64,000 nucleotides of DNA from Hymenobacter busanensis (GCF_008727865.1 NZ_VTWU01000002.1:682001-746000); one strand, 5' to 3'. Positions 1 through 10,794 are shown, counted from the first letter of the stretch. Program-made: numbers and translations. Notes: generated by a model not told the origin, from the letters alone.

Positions 1-1
1 C

Positions 2-1435
2 GCCGAGCATGCGCTGAAAACGCCCGTCAACAAGGCCGTGATTACCGTGCCGGCTTACTTCAACGACTCGCAGCGCCAGGCCACCCGCGACGCCGGCCGC
101 CTTGCCGGACTCGAAGTGCTGCGCATCGTGAACGAGCCCACGGCCGCTGCGCTGGCCTACGGCATCGGCCTGAGCCCCGACGACGAGAAAACTGTGGCCG
201 TGTACGACCTCGGCGGCGGCACCTTCGACATCAGCATTCTACACCTGCACCAGGGCATTTTTGAAGTACTGAGCACCCACGGCGACACCTACCTCGGTGG
301 CGACGACTTCGACCGCACCGTGGTCGACTACTGGGTAGCTCAGCACAGCCTGCAAGCCGAGGTAGCGGCCGATCCACAGCTAAAACAGCGCCTGCGCCTG
401 CTGGCCGAACAAGCCAAGCGCCACCTCAGCCAAGCCGATACTTTCGGCGCGGCCCTCTCGCCCGAGGTCAATCTGACGCTTAACCGCGCCGAGTTCGACC
501 ACCTCATTCGTCCGCTGGTGGAGCGCACCATGGCCTCGTGCCGCCAGGCCCTGGCCGATGCCAAGCTCGAGGCATCGGCGCTGGACGCGGTGCTGCTGGT
601 GGGCGGCTCCACGCGCGTGCCGCTGGTGTACGATACCGTGTCGGCGTTTTTCGGGCAGCCGGCCAACAATTCGCTCAACCCCGACGAAGTAGTAGCTCTG
701 GGCGCTGCCATTCAGGCCGACATCCTAGCCGGTAACCGCCGCGACATCCTGCTGCTCGACGTGACGCCGCTCACGCTGGGCATCGAGACGATGGGCGGAT
801 TGCTGGACCCGATTATTCCGCGCAACTCCAAGATTCCGACCAAGGCCGGGCGTCAGTACACCACCTCCGTCGACGGGCAGGTGAACATGAAGATTTCGGT
901 ATATCAGGGCGAGCGGGACCTGGTGCAGGAAAACCGCAAGCTGGGCGAATTTGACCTGCGCGGCATTCCGGCCATGCCCGCCGGCCTGCCCAAAATCGAC
1001 GTCAACTTTATTCTGAACGCCGACGGCATCCTGAAAGTGGAGGCGCTGGAGCTGCGCTCGGGCGTGCGGCAAAGCATCGAAATCAAGCCCCAATACGGCC
1101 TCACCGACGAGCAAGTGGAGCAGATGCTGATGGACTCGCTCACCCACGCCAAGCAAGACGTGGCCGCGCGCATGGTCATCGAGGCCCGCACCGCCGCCGA
1201 GCAGATGCTCTACCAAGTCGACCGGTTTCTGCAGACCAACGGCCAGCACCTCACCGAAGACGAAATCGGCCAGACGCGCCAGAAGGCCGAAGCCGTGCGC
1301 GCCACCCTCGGCTCGGGCGACAAAGACCTTATCTACCGCGCCGTGGATGAGTTGGAAGAGCTGACGCGCCCGTTTGCCGAGCGCGTGATGCAGATTTCTA
1401 TTCAGCAGGCCATGACGGGCAAGAAAATCATCTAG
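2..1435 (+). CDS. hscA: Fe-S assembly chaperone HscA (Hsp70 family), 5' partial
   Basis: Hsp70-type chaperone that helps transfer iron-sulphur clusters from the IscU/SufU-type scaffold. The reading frame is open from base 2, so the gene begins upstream; 477 residues remain and roughly the first 140 are missing. Visible Hsp70 landmarks are [11 protein letters not shown], the phosphate-2 segment [12 protein letters not shown], and the adenosine segment [11 protein letters not shown]. The substrate-binding half reads [20 protein letters not shown] and then ...GIEIKP-like [15 protein letters not shown], which is typical of HscA rather than DnaK. There is no long glycine-rich DnaK tail. A terminator follows at once, so this is the last gene of its unit. 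DnaK is the main alternative. Confidence 0.88.
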   Translation, partial: AEHALKTPVNKAVITVPAYFNDSQRQATRDAGRLAGLEVLRIVNEPTAAALAYGIGLSPDDEKTVAVYDLGGGTFDISILHLHQGIFEVLSTHGDTYLGGDDFDRTVVDYWVAQHSLQAEVAADPQLKQRLRLLAEQAKRHLSQADTFGAALSPEVNLTLNRAEFDHLIRPLVERTMASCRQALADAKLEASALDAVLLVGGSTRVPLVYDTVSAFFGQPANNSLNPDEVVALGAAIQADILAGNRRDILLLDVTPLTLGIETMGGLLDPIIPRNSKIPTKAGRQYTTSVDGQVNMKISVYQGERDLVQENRKLGEFDLRGIPAMPAGLPKIDVNFILNADGILKVEALELRSGVRQSIEIKPQYGLTDEQVEQMLMDSLTHAKQDVAARMVIEARTAAEQMLYQVDRFLQTNGQHLTEDEIGQTRQKAEAVRATLGSGDKDLIYRAVDELEELTRPFAERVMQISIQQAMTGKKII

Positions 1436-1458
1436 CTCTTCGGCATCGGCTGCATTTC

Positions 1459-1495
1459 AAAAAGCCCGTGGTACACCCGTGCCACGGGCTTTTTG
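1459..1495 (+). terminator. Rho-independent terminator after hscA
   Basis: AAAAAGCCCGTGG and CCACGGGCTTTTT form a perfect 13-bp stem with a 10-nt loop, followed by T-rich sequence, 23 bases after the hscA stop codon. Confidence 0.85.
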
Positions 1496-1589
1496 TTGCT
1501 CCGTCAACCGTACTGTGTGCGGCTTAGAGCATTTCTGATGCGCTTAGGATGCTGTTGCAACCGAGTCAGCTTCTCTCCTACCGTCGCGC

Positions 1590-1597
1590 TACCTTAG
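1590..1597 (+). promoter_or_regulatory. Bacteroidota -7 box before anmK
   Basis: TACCTTAG matches TAnnTTTG in 5 of the 6 fixed positions and ends only 5 bases before the ATG at 1603. If it is used, the transcript starts at or very near the start codon. No good -33 TTG lies at the usual 17-23 bp distance. Confidence 0.45.
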
Positions 1598-1602
1598 CCC
1601 GC

Positions 1603-2808
1603 ATGAACCCGCACCTCGCCCGCCTCTGCCAACTCGCCCAGCAACCCAGCCGCCGCATCATCGGCCTCATGTCGGGCACCTCGCTCGACGGGCTCGACGT
1701 GGCGCTGTGTCGGCTCGAAGGCAGCGGCCCCGGCACCCGGCTCACGCTTGAGCAGTTCGTAACCGTGCCCTACTCCGACGACGTGCGCTTGCGCGTCCGG
1801 CGCGTGTTTGCCCAAGGCCAGGTATCGTTGGAAGAGCTGACGCTACTCAATGCTTGGCTGGGCACGCTGCACGGCCAACTGGTGCTTGATTGTTTGCAAG
1901 CGTGGGGCATAGACGCGGCCGCTGTGGATGCTATTGCCAGCCACGGCCAAACCGTGTACCACGCCCCCGAGCACCAGCACCAACGGCCCGACTACTCGCT
2001 GAACGCCACCCTGCAAATCGGCGACGGCGACCATGTAGCCGTGCGCACCGGCATCATCACCCTCAGCGACTTCCGCCAGAAGCACATTGCCGCCGGCGGC
2101 GAAGGCGCTCCGCTGGCAGCCTACGGCGACTTTCTGCTGTATTCGCAGGCTGGCGAAGAGCGGCTGCTGCTCAACCTCGGCGGCATTGCCAACTTCACTT
2201 ACCTGCCCGCTTCCCTCGATGCCGCCACCGTGTTCAGCACCGACACCGGCCCCGGCAATACCCTGCTCGATGCTTTCGTGCAGCAGCTCTATCCTCAGCA
2301 CCGCTACGACCCAGACGGCGCCCTGGCGGCTTCGGGCACGGTGGATTCGGTGCTGCTCGCGGCGCTGCTGGACCACCCGTTTTTCCAGGCGCCGCTGCCC
2401 AAAACCACCGGCCCCGAGCTGTTCGGCCCTGCCTACGTGCGCGCGGCGCAGGAACGCAGCGGCACCTTCGACTTGGCTCCTACCGATCTGCTGGCCACCC
2501 TCACTGAGTTCAGCGCCCACGGCGTGGCGCTGGCAGCCCAACTCGCCTTTGGCCCAAGCCCACAGGCGGCGGTATACGTGAGCGGCGGCGGCATGCACAA
2601 TCCCACGCTGCTGGCGGCCATCCAACGGCACTTGCCCGCCTGCCGCTTTGCCGATACCCACGCGCTGGGCGTAGCGCCCGATGCCAAAGAAGCAGTGCTG
2701 TTTGCGGTGCTGGCCAACGAAACGCTGAGCGGCTCGGCCGTGTCCATTGGGGCGGGGCGGCAGCGCGTGCCAGCCGTTACGCTGGGCAAAATATCCTTGC
2801 CGGGTTAG
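1603..2808 (+). CDS. anmK: Anhydro-N-acetylmuramic acid kinase
   Basis: Phosphorylates and hydrolyses 1,6-anhydro-MurNAc to MurNAc-6-phosphate in cytoplasmic recycling of peptidoglycan. The family signature GLMSGTSLDG is at residues 21-30, the DTGPGNTLLD segment is central, and VSGGGMHNP lies near the C-terminus. The length of 401 aa is close to the usual 370-390. An in-frame ATG exists at 1549, but I chose 1603 because the family starts shortly before the MSGTSLDG motif and a -7-like box lies between the two ATGs. The stop codon overlaps that of the convergent gene on the minus strand (2805-2808). No other cell-wall recycling gene is adjacent. Confidence 0.93.
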   Translation: MNPHLARLCQLAQQPSRRIIGLMSGTSLDGLDVALCRLEGSGPGTRLTLEQFVTVPYSDDVRLRVRRVFAQGQVSLEELTLLNAWLGTLHGQLVLDCLQAWGIDAAAVDAIASHGQTVYHAPEHQHQRPDYSLNATLQIGDGDHVAVRTGIITLSDFRQKHIAAGGEGAPLAAYGDFLLYSQAGEERLLLNLGGIANFTYLPASLDAATVFSTDTGPGNTLLDAFVQQLYPQHRYDPDGALAASGTVDSVLLAALLDHPFFQAPLPKTTGPELFGPAYVRAAQERSGTFDLAPTDLLATLTEFSAHGVALAAQLAFGPSPQAAVYVSGGGMHNPTLLAAIQRHLPACRFADTHALGVAPDAKEAVLFAVLANETLSGSAVSIGAGRQRVPAVTLGKISLPG

Positions 2809-3290
2809 CGGATGGGCGGGCCGGGTTCTGCGGTCGGGCGGGCTGCCGGAACGAGTGTAAAGTTCAAAATACCCGTTGCGGCCGAGTCGCGGAAGGTCAC
2901 GTCGAGTTGCACTTGCGGCACCTTCGCGGTGGTGTCGCTCCGAAACATGAAGGCGTAGAACATGCGCGCCTGCTGGTCGTCGTGCAGGCGCACGCCCAGT
3001 TTGTATAGGTCGATGGGCGACTGAAACCGCTGCCCTTGCGCATAGAGCGGCTGGGCGGCGGCCTGAAACCGGGCCGGCGTAACGGCCGTGCGCACTTCTG
3101 GCGCCAGAAAAGCGTAGGCGGCGGCGTAATCGGCGCGGAGCACGGCCAGCAGAAACTGCCGTGCCACCCGTACCTGTGCCGACGGCGTAACGGCGTGGGC
3201 TGGTGGAACGCTGGTGCAGCACACCAGCACGAGAGCCGCCAGCAAGCAGCGCACCATTGTCGAGCGGCCCATCCGTGGGAAGTCTATCAT
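2805..3290 (-). CDS. Small exported protein of unknown function
   Basis: A 161-aa protein with a hydrophobic N-terminal segment (MVRCLLAALVLVCC...PAHA) that looks like a signal peptide cleaved after AHA, so it is probably periplasmic. The rest resembles small alpha+beta cystatin/NTF2-like domains (VARQFLLAVLRADYAAAYAFL), but I cannot name a family with confidence. The frame is open to 3392, but that stretch overlaps the terminator of the upstream gene, so I placed the start at the ATG at 3290; ATGs at 3272 and 3257 are also possible. The stop TAA overlaps the anmK stop TAG of the convergent gene by 3 bases. Confidence 0.7.
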   Translation of the reverse strand: MIDFPRMGRSTMVRCLLAALVLVCCTSVPPAHAVTPSAQVRVARQFLLAVLRADYAAAYAFLAPEVRTAVTPARFQAAAQPLYAQGQRFQSPIDLYKLGVRLHDDQQARMFYAFMFRSDTTAKVPQVQLDVTFRDSAATGILNFTLVPAARPTAEPGPPIR

Positions 3291-3331
3291 CGGCTGGCTG
3301 AACGCAAACGCGCCGGTTTTGGTGCGCCCGC

Positions 3332-3386
3332 AAAAAAGCCCGGCGGTGCCGCCTCCGAAATTCCATTCGAAGCCGACACCGCCGGG
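3332..3386 (-). terminator. Terminator after the CUB/CARDB surface protein gene
   Basis: On the minus strand CCCGGCGGTG (3386-3377) pairs with CACCGCCGGG (3348-3339), followed by CTTTTTTG. The loop between them can pair further. It lies 20 bases after the stop codon at 3406. Confidence 0.8.
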
Positions 3387-3405
3387 TGACAATGGTGAAC
3401 CGCCG

Positions 3406-6400
3406 TTAGTCGATAACCACGCGCCGTACCACGTTCAGGTTGGCGCCGCTGATGCGCAGGGTGTACACCCCACGGGCCAATGTTTCGGTGCCGAACACTT
3501 GCGAACCACCGGTGCTGCGCAGCGTTGCATGGCGCCGGCTTACCACTTGTCCGAGGCTGTTTACCAGCGTCAGTTCAGCGGCCGTCGTTTGGCCGGCTCC
3601 CGCTACTTCTACTGTAAACGCGGCACCGGCGGCTACCGGAGACGGAAACAGGCTGATGGCGAAACCGGCCGTTTGCTCGCGCACGGCCGTGCCCTGCAGC
3701 ACGGTTATGGCCCGGCTCACCACGTTGTTCTGCTCGTTGGTTTCCGTCACTTGGCCCGCGGGGTCGGCTACGTAGAGCAGGAAGTACGGGCCGGGCACCG
3801 TGTTGGCCGGAATCGTCATGGCAGCGGTGCGGGTACTGCCGAAGCCTGGATTCATGCTGGCCACGTTGATGGAATGCAGCCACACGTCGTTGCTGCTGAA
3901 AGTGGCATCGGTAGACAGATAGTAGCCGAGCCCGTGGGCGCCCGCCGCTACCGGACCGCTGTTCTCGAAGAAACACGTGGTGGCCACGTTGGCTCCGGCG
4001 CTTACCGAAACCGGCGAAACCGTGGGCGACGACACCACCAAGTCGGGGTTGGCACCGATTACTGTAATGGCTATCGGAGCAGCGGCGTTGTTTTGCTCGT
4101 TGGTTTCCACTACCGCGCCCGAGGGGTCGGCAATGGCCAGCAGGTAGTAAGTACCCGAAGCCACGTTGGTGGGCACCGTTACGTTGTTGTTGCGGGTAAC
4201 GGAAGCTCCGTTGTTGAGCGTACCGCCCGACGAAGTGCCTAGCAGTTGGTCACCGGCATCGAATACCGCGTTTTGCGAGAGGTAGTAGCTCACCACCGTA
4301 GCAGCGGCGACACCCGGCCCCACGTTGCTAAGCGTAACCGAAGCCGCAACCTGCGCACCAGCCGCAACCGTGGTAGGCGTGGCCGTAAACTGCGGCAGCG
4401 TCAGATCGGGAAGCGCCGCCGTGAAGCACGACACCGCCGCCTCAAAGCCGGGCGCCACAGCCGTCTGGTCGCTGGTAAAGCGCAGCGTGAGGGCGCCGCT
4501 GCTGTTGCCGTTGGAAGCCGTGATGATGCCCGGCGACTGGAAGCCCGTGAAGGAGCCCAGCAGCGTAGCCGCCGTGGAATTGCCGTCGTAGATGTAGAGG
4601 TAATCGAAACCCGATTCGAGCGCGAAGCTGGTGAAGTTCAGGCGCACTTTGGCGCCGGCCGTGGCGGGCAGAATGGTCAGCGTACCGTCCGAGAAGTTGG
4701 CGTACTCGTCGGTGCCGCCGTTGTCGTACACGGTGGTGCTGCACGTGGTAATCGTGGAAGTACCCGTTTGGGGTACCATCTGCCCATTGAAAGGCGCCGT
4801 CACGTTCATCACGCTGTAGGCAAGATTGTTCTGCTCGTTGCTTTCCGGCACGGCATTTTGCGCATCGGCCACGAACAGCACGTAATAGCCGGCGGGTGTG
4901 GTTGTGTTCGGGATTACCACGTTGGTGTTGTACGTCTGTCCGAACCCGGGGCTGATGGCCGCAGTCGGCACATTGCTCAGCAGCACGTCGTTCACGTCGA
5001 GGGTCGTGTTGGTCGAGAGGTAGATGCGCAGGGAGTTGGCCGGGGCCAGGGCCGAGCCCTGGTTGCTAAAGTAGGCGCTGCAAGTAACCGTGCCACCCGC
5101 CGCCGTGGCCGAGCGCGACACGAAGGCTTGCGAAACGACGTAGTCGGGGCTGGCTGGCGCCACCGTAAAGGGTACGCTGGCGACGTTGTTCTGCTCGTTG
5201 GTTTCGCCTACCTGGTTCTGGTAATCGGCCACAAACAGCACATAGTAACTGCCCGTAGCGGTGCCCACCGGCACCGTCAGACTGCCGAAGCGCGAAGAGG
5301 AAGTACCACCCGATAACGTTCCGCCGAAAGTAGATGTGAGCAGCACGTCGTTGGCATCCAAGGTGGTGTTGGTCGACAAATAGTAGCCCACGTTGCTCGA
5401 GGCCGCCAGCGTCGTGCCGATGTTCGCAATGTAGTTGTTGGCGTAGAACGTGAAGCCCGGCGCCGCCGTGGTCACAGACAAACCCGGCTGCTGAATCACC
5501 AAATCCACGTTGGGCTGTTGCACCGTCATGGGCACGCTCACCACGTTGTTCTGCTCGTTGGTTTCGGTTACCTGGCCTTGGCGGTCGGCCACAAACAGCA
5601 CGTAGTAGCTGCCGGGCGCAGTGGCCGCGGGCACCGTGAAGTTGCCGTATACCGCGGTGCTTTGGCCAGCTCCCAACGAGCCCACGGCGCTGCTGACCAA
5701 CAGTACGTCGCCAGCGTCGAGGGTGGTGTTTGTGGATAGGTAGTAGCCCACACTGCTAGCCCCCGCGGTAATGTTGCCCTGGTTCACCAGGTAAGCCGAC
5801 GTGCTGTTGGCGGTGCCGGCCGTGACGGTGGTGTAGTAAAGCGAGGCTTGTTGAAAGAGTAAGTCGATGCCAGGCGGCGATACCGTGATGCTGACCGCGG
5901 CCACGTTGTTCTGTTCGTTGGTTTCACCGACCACATTCTGGTAGTCGGCCACAAATAGCACGTAGTAGCTGCCGGTGGGAGTGCCGGCCGGAATATTGGT
6001 GGTGCCGTAGCGGCTGCTTTGGAAGGCGGGCACGAGCGTGCCCCCAAACGTCGACGTCAGCAGCACGTCGCTGGCGTCGAGGGTGGCATTGGTCGAGAGG
6101 TAATAGCCCACGCTGCTCGACGGCGCCGTGGCATTGCCCAGGTTGTTGATGTAGCACGACAACGACAGGATGCCGCCCTGCGCTACCGAAACCGGCAAGG
6201 CCGACGCCTGCTGAATCACCAGGTCGTGGTTGGGCGAGGCCACCGTAATCGAGACGCTGGAGACGTTGTTTTGCTCGTTGCTCTCGCTGACGGCGTTTTG
6301 GTAGTCGGCCACAAACAGCAGGAAGTAGCTGCCCGGCGCGACGGCCGTGCCTAGCTGCAGGTAGCTGTTGCGAAAGGACGACCCGTTAACCGACAGCGCC

Positions 6401-7053
6401 CCACCGATGGAAGTACCCAGCAGTTGGTCGCCAGCATCGAGAGTGGCATTGGTTGAGAGGTAATACCCAACGTTGCTGCTGGTAGCCGTTGTACCCGAGA
6501 GGTTGTAAATCGAACAGCTCGACTGAATGGTACCGCCGGCTACTACCGATGCCGGGTAAGCCGTAGCACCCTGCAGGGTAAGATCGGGCTGCGGCACGCT
6601 CGTTACGCAGCTGATGCTCGCATCGAAGCCGCTGTAGGAATAGTAGTTGTAGCCCCCGAAACGAAGCGTGAGGGCGCCGCTGCTCGTCGAGCCGTACACC
6701 GTGCCCGGCATGTTGGCGCCATAGTAGGTGCCAATAATTGGTGCCGCCGTGCTGGTGCCGTCGTAAATCGTCAGGTAGTCGTTGTAATCGACCACAAACG
6801 AATTGAATTGCAGCTTGACTTTGTTGCCGGCCGTACCGGGCAAAATCGTCGTCGTGCTGTTCGAGTTGGGGGCGTAAGGTCCGGCAGGTCCACCGTTGTC
6901 GTACAGATTGCCCGCGCAGGTGGTAATGGTGGAAGCGCCCGTTACCGGCATGATGTAGGCTTGGCCGTGGGCCTGCTTCGCCAGCCCCGCGCTTACCATA
7001 CAGCAAACCACTAGCAGCAACCTCCGCAAAGCGGAAGAGTAATGGTGTTTCAT
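3406..7053 (-). CDS. Giant secreted CUB/CARDB-repeat protein with type IX sorting domain
   Basis: A 1215-aa extracellular or surface-anchored protein. Order: signal peptide 1-31 (ending QAHGQA), CUB-like domain about 35-150 with a YLTIYDGTST motif, five CARDB-type immunoglobulin-like repeats about 156-752, a second CUB-like domain about 757-876 (YLYIYDGNST), two more CARDB repeats about 882-1118, and a C-terminal type IX sorting domain about 1128-1215 (LVNSLGQVVSR...GVYTLRI). The first five repeats keep an exact 120-residue period: TNxTLD occurs at 201, 321, 441, 561 and 681. Each repeat ends in (S/T)NEQNN. CARDB and CUB domains usually mediate adhesion or carbohydrate/protein binding; no catalytic domain is visible. 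It lies alone between terminators. Confidence 0.9.
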   Translation of the reverse strand: MKHHYSSALRRLLLVVCCMVSAGLAKQAHGQAYIMPVTGASTITTCAGNLYDNGGPAGPYAPNSNSTTTILPGTAGNKVKLQFNSFVVDYNDYLTIYDGTSTAAPIIGTYYGANMPGTVYGSTSSGALTLRFGGYNYYSYSGFDASISCVTSVPQPDLTLQGATAYPASVVAGGTIQSSCSIYNLSGTTATSSNVGYYLSTNATLDAGDQLLGTSIGGALSVNGSSFRNSYLQLGTAVAPGSYFLLFVADYQNAVSESNEQNNVSSVSITVASPNHDLVIQQASALPVSVAQGGILSLSCYINNLGNATAPSSSVGYYLSTNATLDASDVLLTSTFGGTLVPAFQSSRYGTTNIPAGTPTGSYYVLFVADYQNVVGETNEQNNVAAVSITVSPPGIDLLFQQASLYYTTVTAGTANSTSAYLVNQGNITAGASSVGYYLSTNTTLDAGDVLLVSSAVGSLGAGQSTAVYGNFTVPAATAPGSYYVLFVADRQGQVTETNEQNNVVSVPMTVQQPNVDLVIQQPGLSVTTAAPGFTFYANNYIANIGTTLAASSNVGYYLSTNTTLDANDVLLTSTFGGTLSGGTSSSRFGSLTVPVGTATGSYYVLFVADYQNQVGETNEQNNVASVPFTVAPASPDYVVSQAFVSRSATAAGGTVTCSAYFSNQGSALAPANSLRIYLSTNTTLDVNDVLLSNVPTAAISPGFGQTYNTNVVIPNTTTPAGYYVLFVADAQNAVPESNEQNNLAYSVMNVTAPFNGQMVPQTGTSTITTCSTTVYDNGGTDEYANFSDGTLTILPATAGAKVRLNFTSFALESGFDYLYIYDGNSTAATLLGSFTGFQSPGIITASNGNSSGALTLRFTSDQTAVAPGFEAAVSCFTAALPDLTLPQFTATPTTVAAGAQVAASVTLSNVGPGVAAATVVSYYLSQNAVFDAGDQLLGTSSGGTLNNGASVTRNNNVTVPTNVASGTYYLLAIADPSGAVVETNEQNNAAAPIAITVIGANPDLVVSSPTVSPVSVSAGANVATTCFFENSGPVAAGAHGLGYYLSTDATFSSNDVWLHSINVASMNPGFGSTRTAAMTIPANTVPGPYFLLYVADPAGQVTETNEQNNVVSRAITVLQGTAVREQTAGFAISLFPSPVAAGAAFTVEVAGAGQTTAAELTLVNSLGQVVSRRHATLRSTGGSQVFGTETLARGVYTLRISGANLNVVRRVVID

Positions 7054-7079
7054 ACTAAAACTATTTAAAGAAGAACGTC

Positions 7080-7087
7080 GAAAGTTA
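7080..7087 (-). promoter_or_regulatory. Possible -7 box of the CUB/CARDB protein gene
   Basis: Minus-strand TAACTTTC matches TAnnTTTG in 5 of the 6 fixed positions, 26 bases before the ATG at 7053. A TTG lies about 24 bp further upstream, longer than usual. Confidence 0.35.
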
Positions 7088-7163
7088 CAACGCGGAGCGG
7101 ATAAGGCGAGTCAACACCGAACCTCTGGGCTTGAAATAAAATCGTTCAGAAGTATCCCCGGCG

Positions 7164-7481
7164 TTATTCGGCTTCTTCCTGCGGCACCAGAATAAACACG
7201 TCTTCACCCGGCCGCTTCATCACGTACTTCTCGCGGGCAAATTTCTCCAGCATTTCCGGACTGCTAAGCAGTTCGGTGCGGTCCTGCTTGACCTCGGCAA
7301 TCTTCTGCGTGTAGTAGTCCCGCTCGGTGCGCAAATCCTGCCATTTGCGGTACATGTCGTACTGCTTCATCAGGTCGTTGGCGTCGAAGAGCACCATCCA
7401 CGCCAGAAAGGCCAAGCCCGTCAGAAAGTAGAAGCTGCGCAGAAAGCGCGGAATGCGGTCGAAGAAAGCCGGCAGTTGCAT
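7164..7481 (-). CDS. FtsB/DivIC-family septum formation initiator
   Basis: A small bitopic inner-membrane protein expected to act with FtsL and FtsQ in the divisome. The 105 residues hold one transmembrane helix at about 14-31 (FLRSFYFLTGLAFLAWMVLF), then a charged coiled-coil stretch about 35-75, then the conserved REKYVMKRPGEDVFILVP tail typical of the family. I chose the ATG at 7481 (MQLPAFF); an upstream ATG at 7496 overlaps the T-tract of the enolase terminator. It follows eno on the same strand, an arrangement I recall from other Bacteroidota. A -7-like box TACTTTTA ends 5 bases before the ATG. Confidence 0.88.
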   Translation of the reverse strand: MQLPAFFDRIPRFLRSFYFLTGLAFLAWMVLFDANDLMKQYDMYRKWQDLRTERDYYTQKIAEVKQDRTELLSSPEMLEKFAREKYVMKRPGEDVFILVPQEEAE

Positions 7482-7485
7482 AGGG

Positions 7486-7519
7486 TAAAAGTACATACAA
7501 AAACGGCCGGGCTGCACAA
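7486..7519 (-). promoter_or_regulatory. Possible promoter of ftsB-like gene inside the eno terminator
   Basis: Minus-strand TACTTTTA (7493-7486) lies 23 bp after a TTG (7519-7517) that sits in the loop of the enolase terminator. The box is 4 bases from the ATG. The match is imperfect (last base A, not G). Confidence 0.35.
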
Positions 7520-7534
7520 GCAGCCCGGCCGTTT
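7496..7534 (-). terminator. Terminator after enolase
   Basis: CGGCCGGGCTGC and GCAGCCCGGCCG (7504-7515 and 7520-7531) form a perfect 12-bp stem with a 4-nt loop, followed on the minus strand by TTTTTG. Confidence 0.92.
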
Positions 7535-7552
7535 CGTTCCCAAAAGGTAGCG

Positions 7553-9016
<1,464 letters not shown>

Positions 9017-9020
9017 TCAT

Positions 9021-9602
9021 TTACGATGCAGCTTCTTCGCCTTTTTCCTCGCGGGTCTCGCCTTCTTTCAGCGTCTCCGTGGTGGTGTCGGCAGGAGCTT
9101 CCGTAGCCGTGGTGGCAGCCGGAGCTTCGGTCGAGGCAGCAGCTACCGGAGCAGCGGCGCCTTCGGCCTTTTTGCCGCCGCGGCGCGAACGACGGGTCGT
9201 CGTCTTAGCAGCACCAGCGTTTTTGGCTTCGAGCAGGGTCTCGTTGTAGTCCACCAGCTCCATCACGCACATGTCGGCGTTGTCACCGGCACGGCCGGCG
9301 CTCAGCTTGATGATGCGGGTGTAGCCGCCGGGGCGGTTGGCCACTTTGGCCGCTACGTCACCGTAGAGCTCCTTCAGCGACTCCTTGTTCTGCAGCAGGG
9401 CAAACACCATGCGGCGCGAGTGGGTCGTGTCGTCTTTCGAACGGGTCAGGATCGGCTCAACGTACTTGCGCAGCTCCTTGGCTTTGGCCACTGTGGTGGT
9501 GATGCGCTTGTGCAGGATCAGCGACGAAGCCATGTTCGACAGCATCGCGTGACGGTGGGCGGTGGTCCGGCCCAGGTGGTTGTCTTTTTTACCGTGTCTC
9601 AT
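9021..9602 (-). CDS. rplQ: Ribosomal protein L17 with long C-terminal tail
   Basis: Large-subunit protein bound near the exit tunnel. The N-terminal part ([20 protein letters not shown], then [11 protein letters not shown] and [15 protein letters not shown]) is a normal L17 core of about 120 residues. The protein is 193 aa because about 65 extra residues follow, rich in Ala, Thr, Lys and Glu, with [16 protein letters not shown] in the first part and an acidic end. This tail looks disordered. L17 is the last gene of the ribosomal block, 153 bp after rpoA, and that gap contains a strong hairpin. Confidence 0.97.
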   Translation of the reverse strand: MRHGKKDNHLGRTTAHRHAMLSNMASSLILHKRITTTVAKAKELRKYVEPILTRSKDDTTHSRRMVFALLQNKESLKELYGDVAAKVANRPGGYTRIIKLSAGRAGDNADMCVMELVDYNETLLEAKNAGAAKTTTRRSRRGGKKAEGAAAPVAAASTEAPAATTATEAPADTTTETLKEGETREEKGEEAAS

Positions 9603-9695
9603 CGGACAATAAAGAAATGAAGTGTATGTGCTTGCGGACGGTAGCCACGGCGGGCCGAAGCCTCATTTGAACCGCCGCCCCTCGGGCACACTGGT

Positions 9696-9743
9696 TGAAA
9701 AAGTAAGTGGTGAACCCAGCTACGTTGCGCCAGGTTCACCACT
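9696..9743 (-). terminator. Hairpin with T-rich flank between rpoA and rplQ
   Basis: AGTGGTGAACC and GGTTCACCACT (9706-9716 and 9733-9743) form a perfect 11-bp stem with a 16-nt loop, followed on the minus strand by TACTTTTTC. It could attenuate transcription into rplQ or stabilise the rpoA message end. No promoter box is evident between it and rplQ. Confidence 0.65.
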
Positions 9744-9755
9744 CAGGGTACTTTG

Positions 9756-10748
9756 TTAGTCTTCTTCGAGGCGGAACTTCGCCACGTCCATGCCGAAGTG
9801 CAGGCCTTTTTCCTCCACGAGGTTTTCCAGCTCGGTCAAGGATTTCTTGCCGAAGTTGCGGAACTTCATCATATCGGCCAGGTCCAGCTGCACCAAGTCG
9901 CCCAGCGTCTTGATGTCGGCGGCCTTGAGGCAGTTGTACGCACGAACCGAGAGGTCCATGTCCTGCAACGGCGTCTTCAGCACCTTGCGCATGTGCAGCG
10001 TTTCCTCGTCCACGCTCTCCTCTTCTTCCGGCTTGGAAGTTTCGAAGGTCATCGTGTTGTCGGAGAACAGCATGAAATGCTGGATCAGAATGTTGGCGGC
10101 ACCTTTCAGCGCATCCTCTGGGTGAATCGAGCCATCGGTCTGGATTTCGAGCAACAGACGCTCGTAGTCGGTACGCTGCTCCACACGGGTGTTTTCCACC
10201 GAGTACTTCACGTTTTTAATGGGCGTGAAGATGGCGTCGATAGAAATTTGACCGAAGATCTGGTCGTTAGGCTTGTTCTCCTCAGCCGGCACGTAACCAC
10301 GGCCTTTCTGAATGGTGAATTCAAACTCCAGCGACGTTACGCTCGGGTCAACGTGGCAAATGATCAGCTCCGGGTTCAGCACCTGGAAGCCGTTCGTGAA
10401 CTTGTTGATGTCACCGGCCGCGAACGTGTCCTGACCGCTGATGCGAACCGTGATTTTGTCTTCGATTACATCGTTGACCTTCTTGAACCGAACTTGCTTC
10501 AGGTTCAGGATGATTTCCGACATATCTTCAATCACGCCCTCGATGGTCTGGAACTCGTGCAACACGCTGTTGGTGCGCACCGTGGTGATGGCGTAGCCCT
10601 CGAGCGACGACAGCAGGATGCGACGCAGTGCGTTGCCAATCGTGACGCCGTAACCCTTCTCCAGCGGTTTGAACTCAAACGTTCCGTAGAAGTCGTCGGA
10701 TTTCTCCATCACGACCTTCTCCGGCATTTGAAAAGCGAGAATTGACAT
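9756..10748 (-). CDS. rpoA: RNA polymerase alpha subunit
   Basis: The alpha dimer is the assembly platform of RNA polymerase and contacts upstream promoter DNA and regulators. The 330-aa length is normal. The N-terminal domain ([25 protein letters not shown], quoted from residue 22 on in parts: [15 protein letters not shown]) and the C-terminal domain ([20 protein letters not shown], then [15 protein letters not shown]) are both intact. The start at 10748 ([11 protein letters not shown]) was chosen over the longer open frame to 10811, which runs through an intergenic hairpin. It lies in the usual rpsM-rpsK-rpsD-rpoA-rplQ order. Confidence 0.98.
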   Translation of the reverse strand: MSILAFQMPEKVVMEKSDDFYGTFEFKPLEKGYGVTIGNALRRILLSSLEGYAITTVRTNSVLHEFQTIEGVIEDMSEIILNLKQVRFKKVNDVIEDKITVRISGQDTFAAGDINKFTNGFQVLNPELIICHVDPSVTSLEFEFTIQKGRGYVPAEENKPNDQIFGQISIDAIFTPIKNVKYSVENTRVEQRTDYERLLLEIQTDGSIHPEDALKGAANILIQHFMLFSDNTMTFETSKPEEEESVDEETLHMRKVLKTPLQDMDLSVRAYNCLKAADIKTLGDLVQLDLADMMKFRNFGKKSLTELENLVEEKGLHFGMDVAKFRLEED

Positions 10749-10794
10749 AGATGCGGATGTAAGGGATGTTGAATGGAAGAAGCAGGCAATGCAG

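Noticed and set aside
1843-3366. A 507-codon minus-strand open frame overlapping anmK
   Set aside because: anmK is a recognised family on the plus strand; the minus frame is Arg/Ala/Gly-rich and matches nothing I know, and the true minus gene here is the 161-aa exported protein.
3750-6650. Regularly spaced direct repeats at about 360 bp in DNA
   Set aside because: Not an array or mobile element: they are the CARDB domain repeats of one gene.
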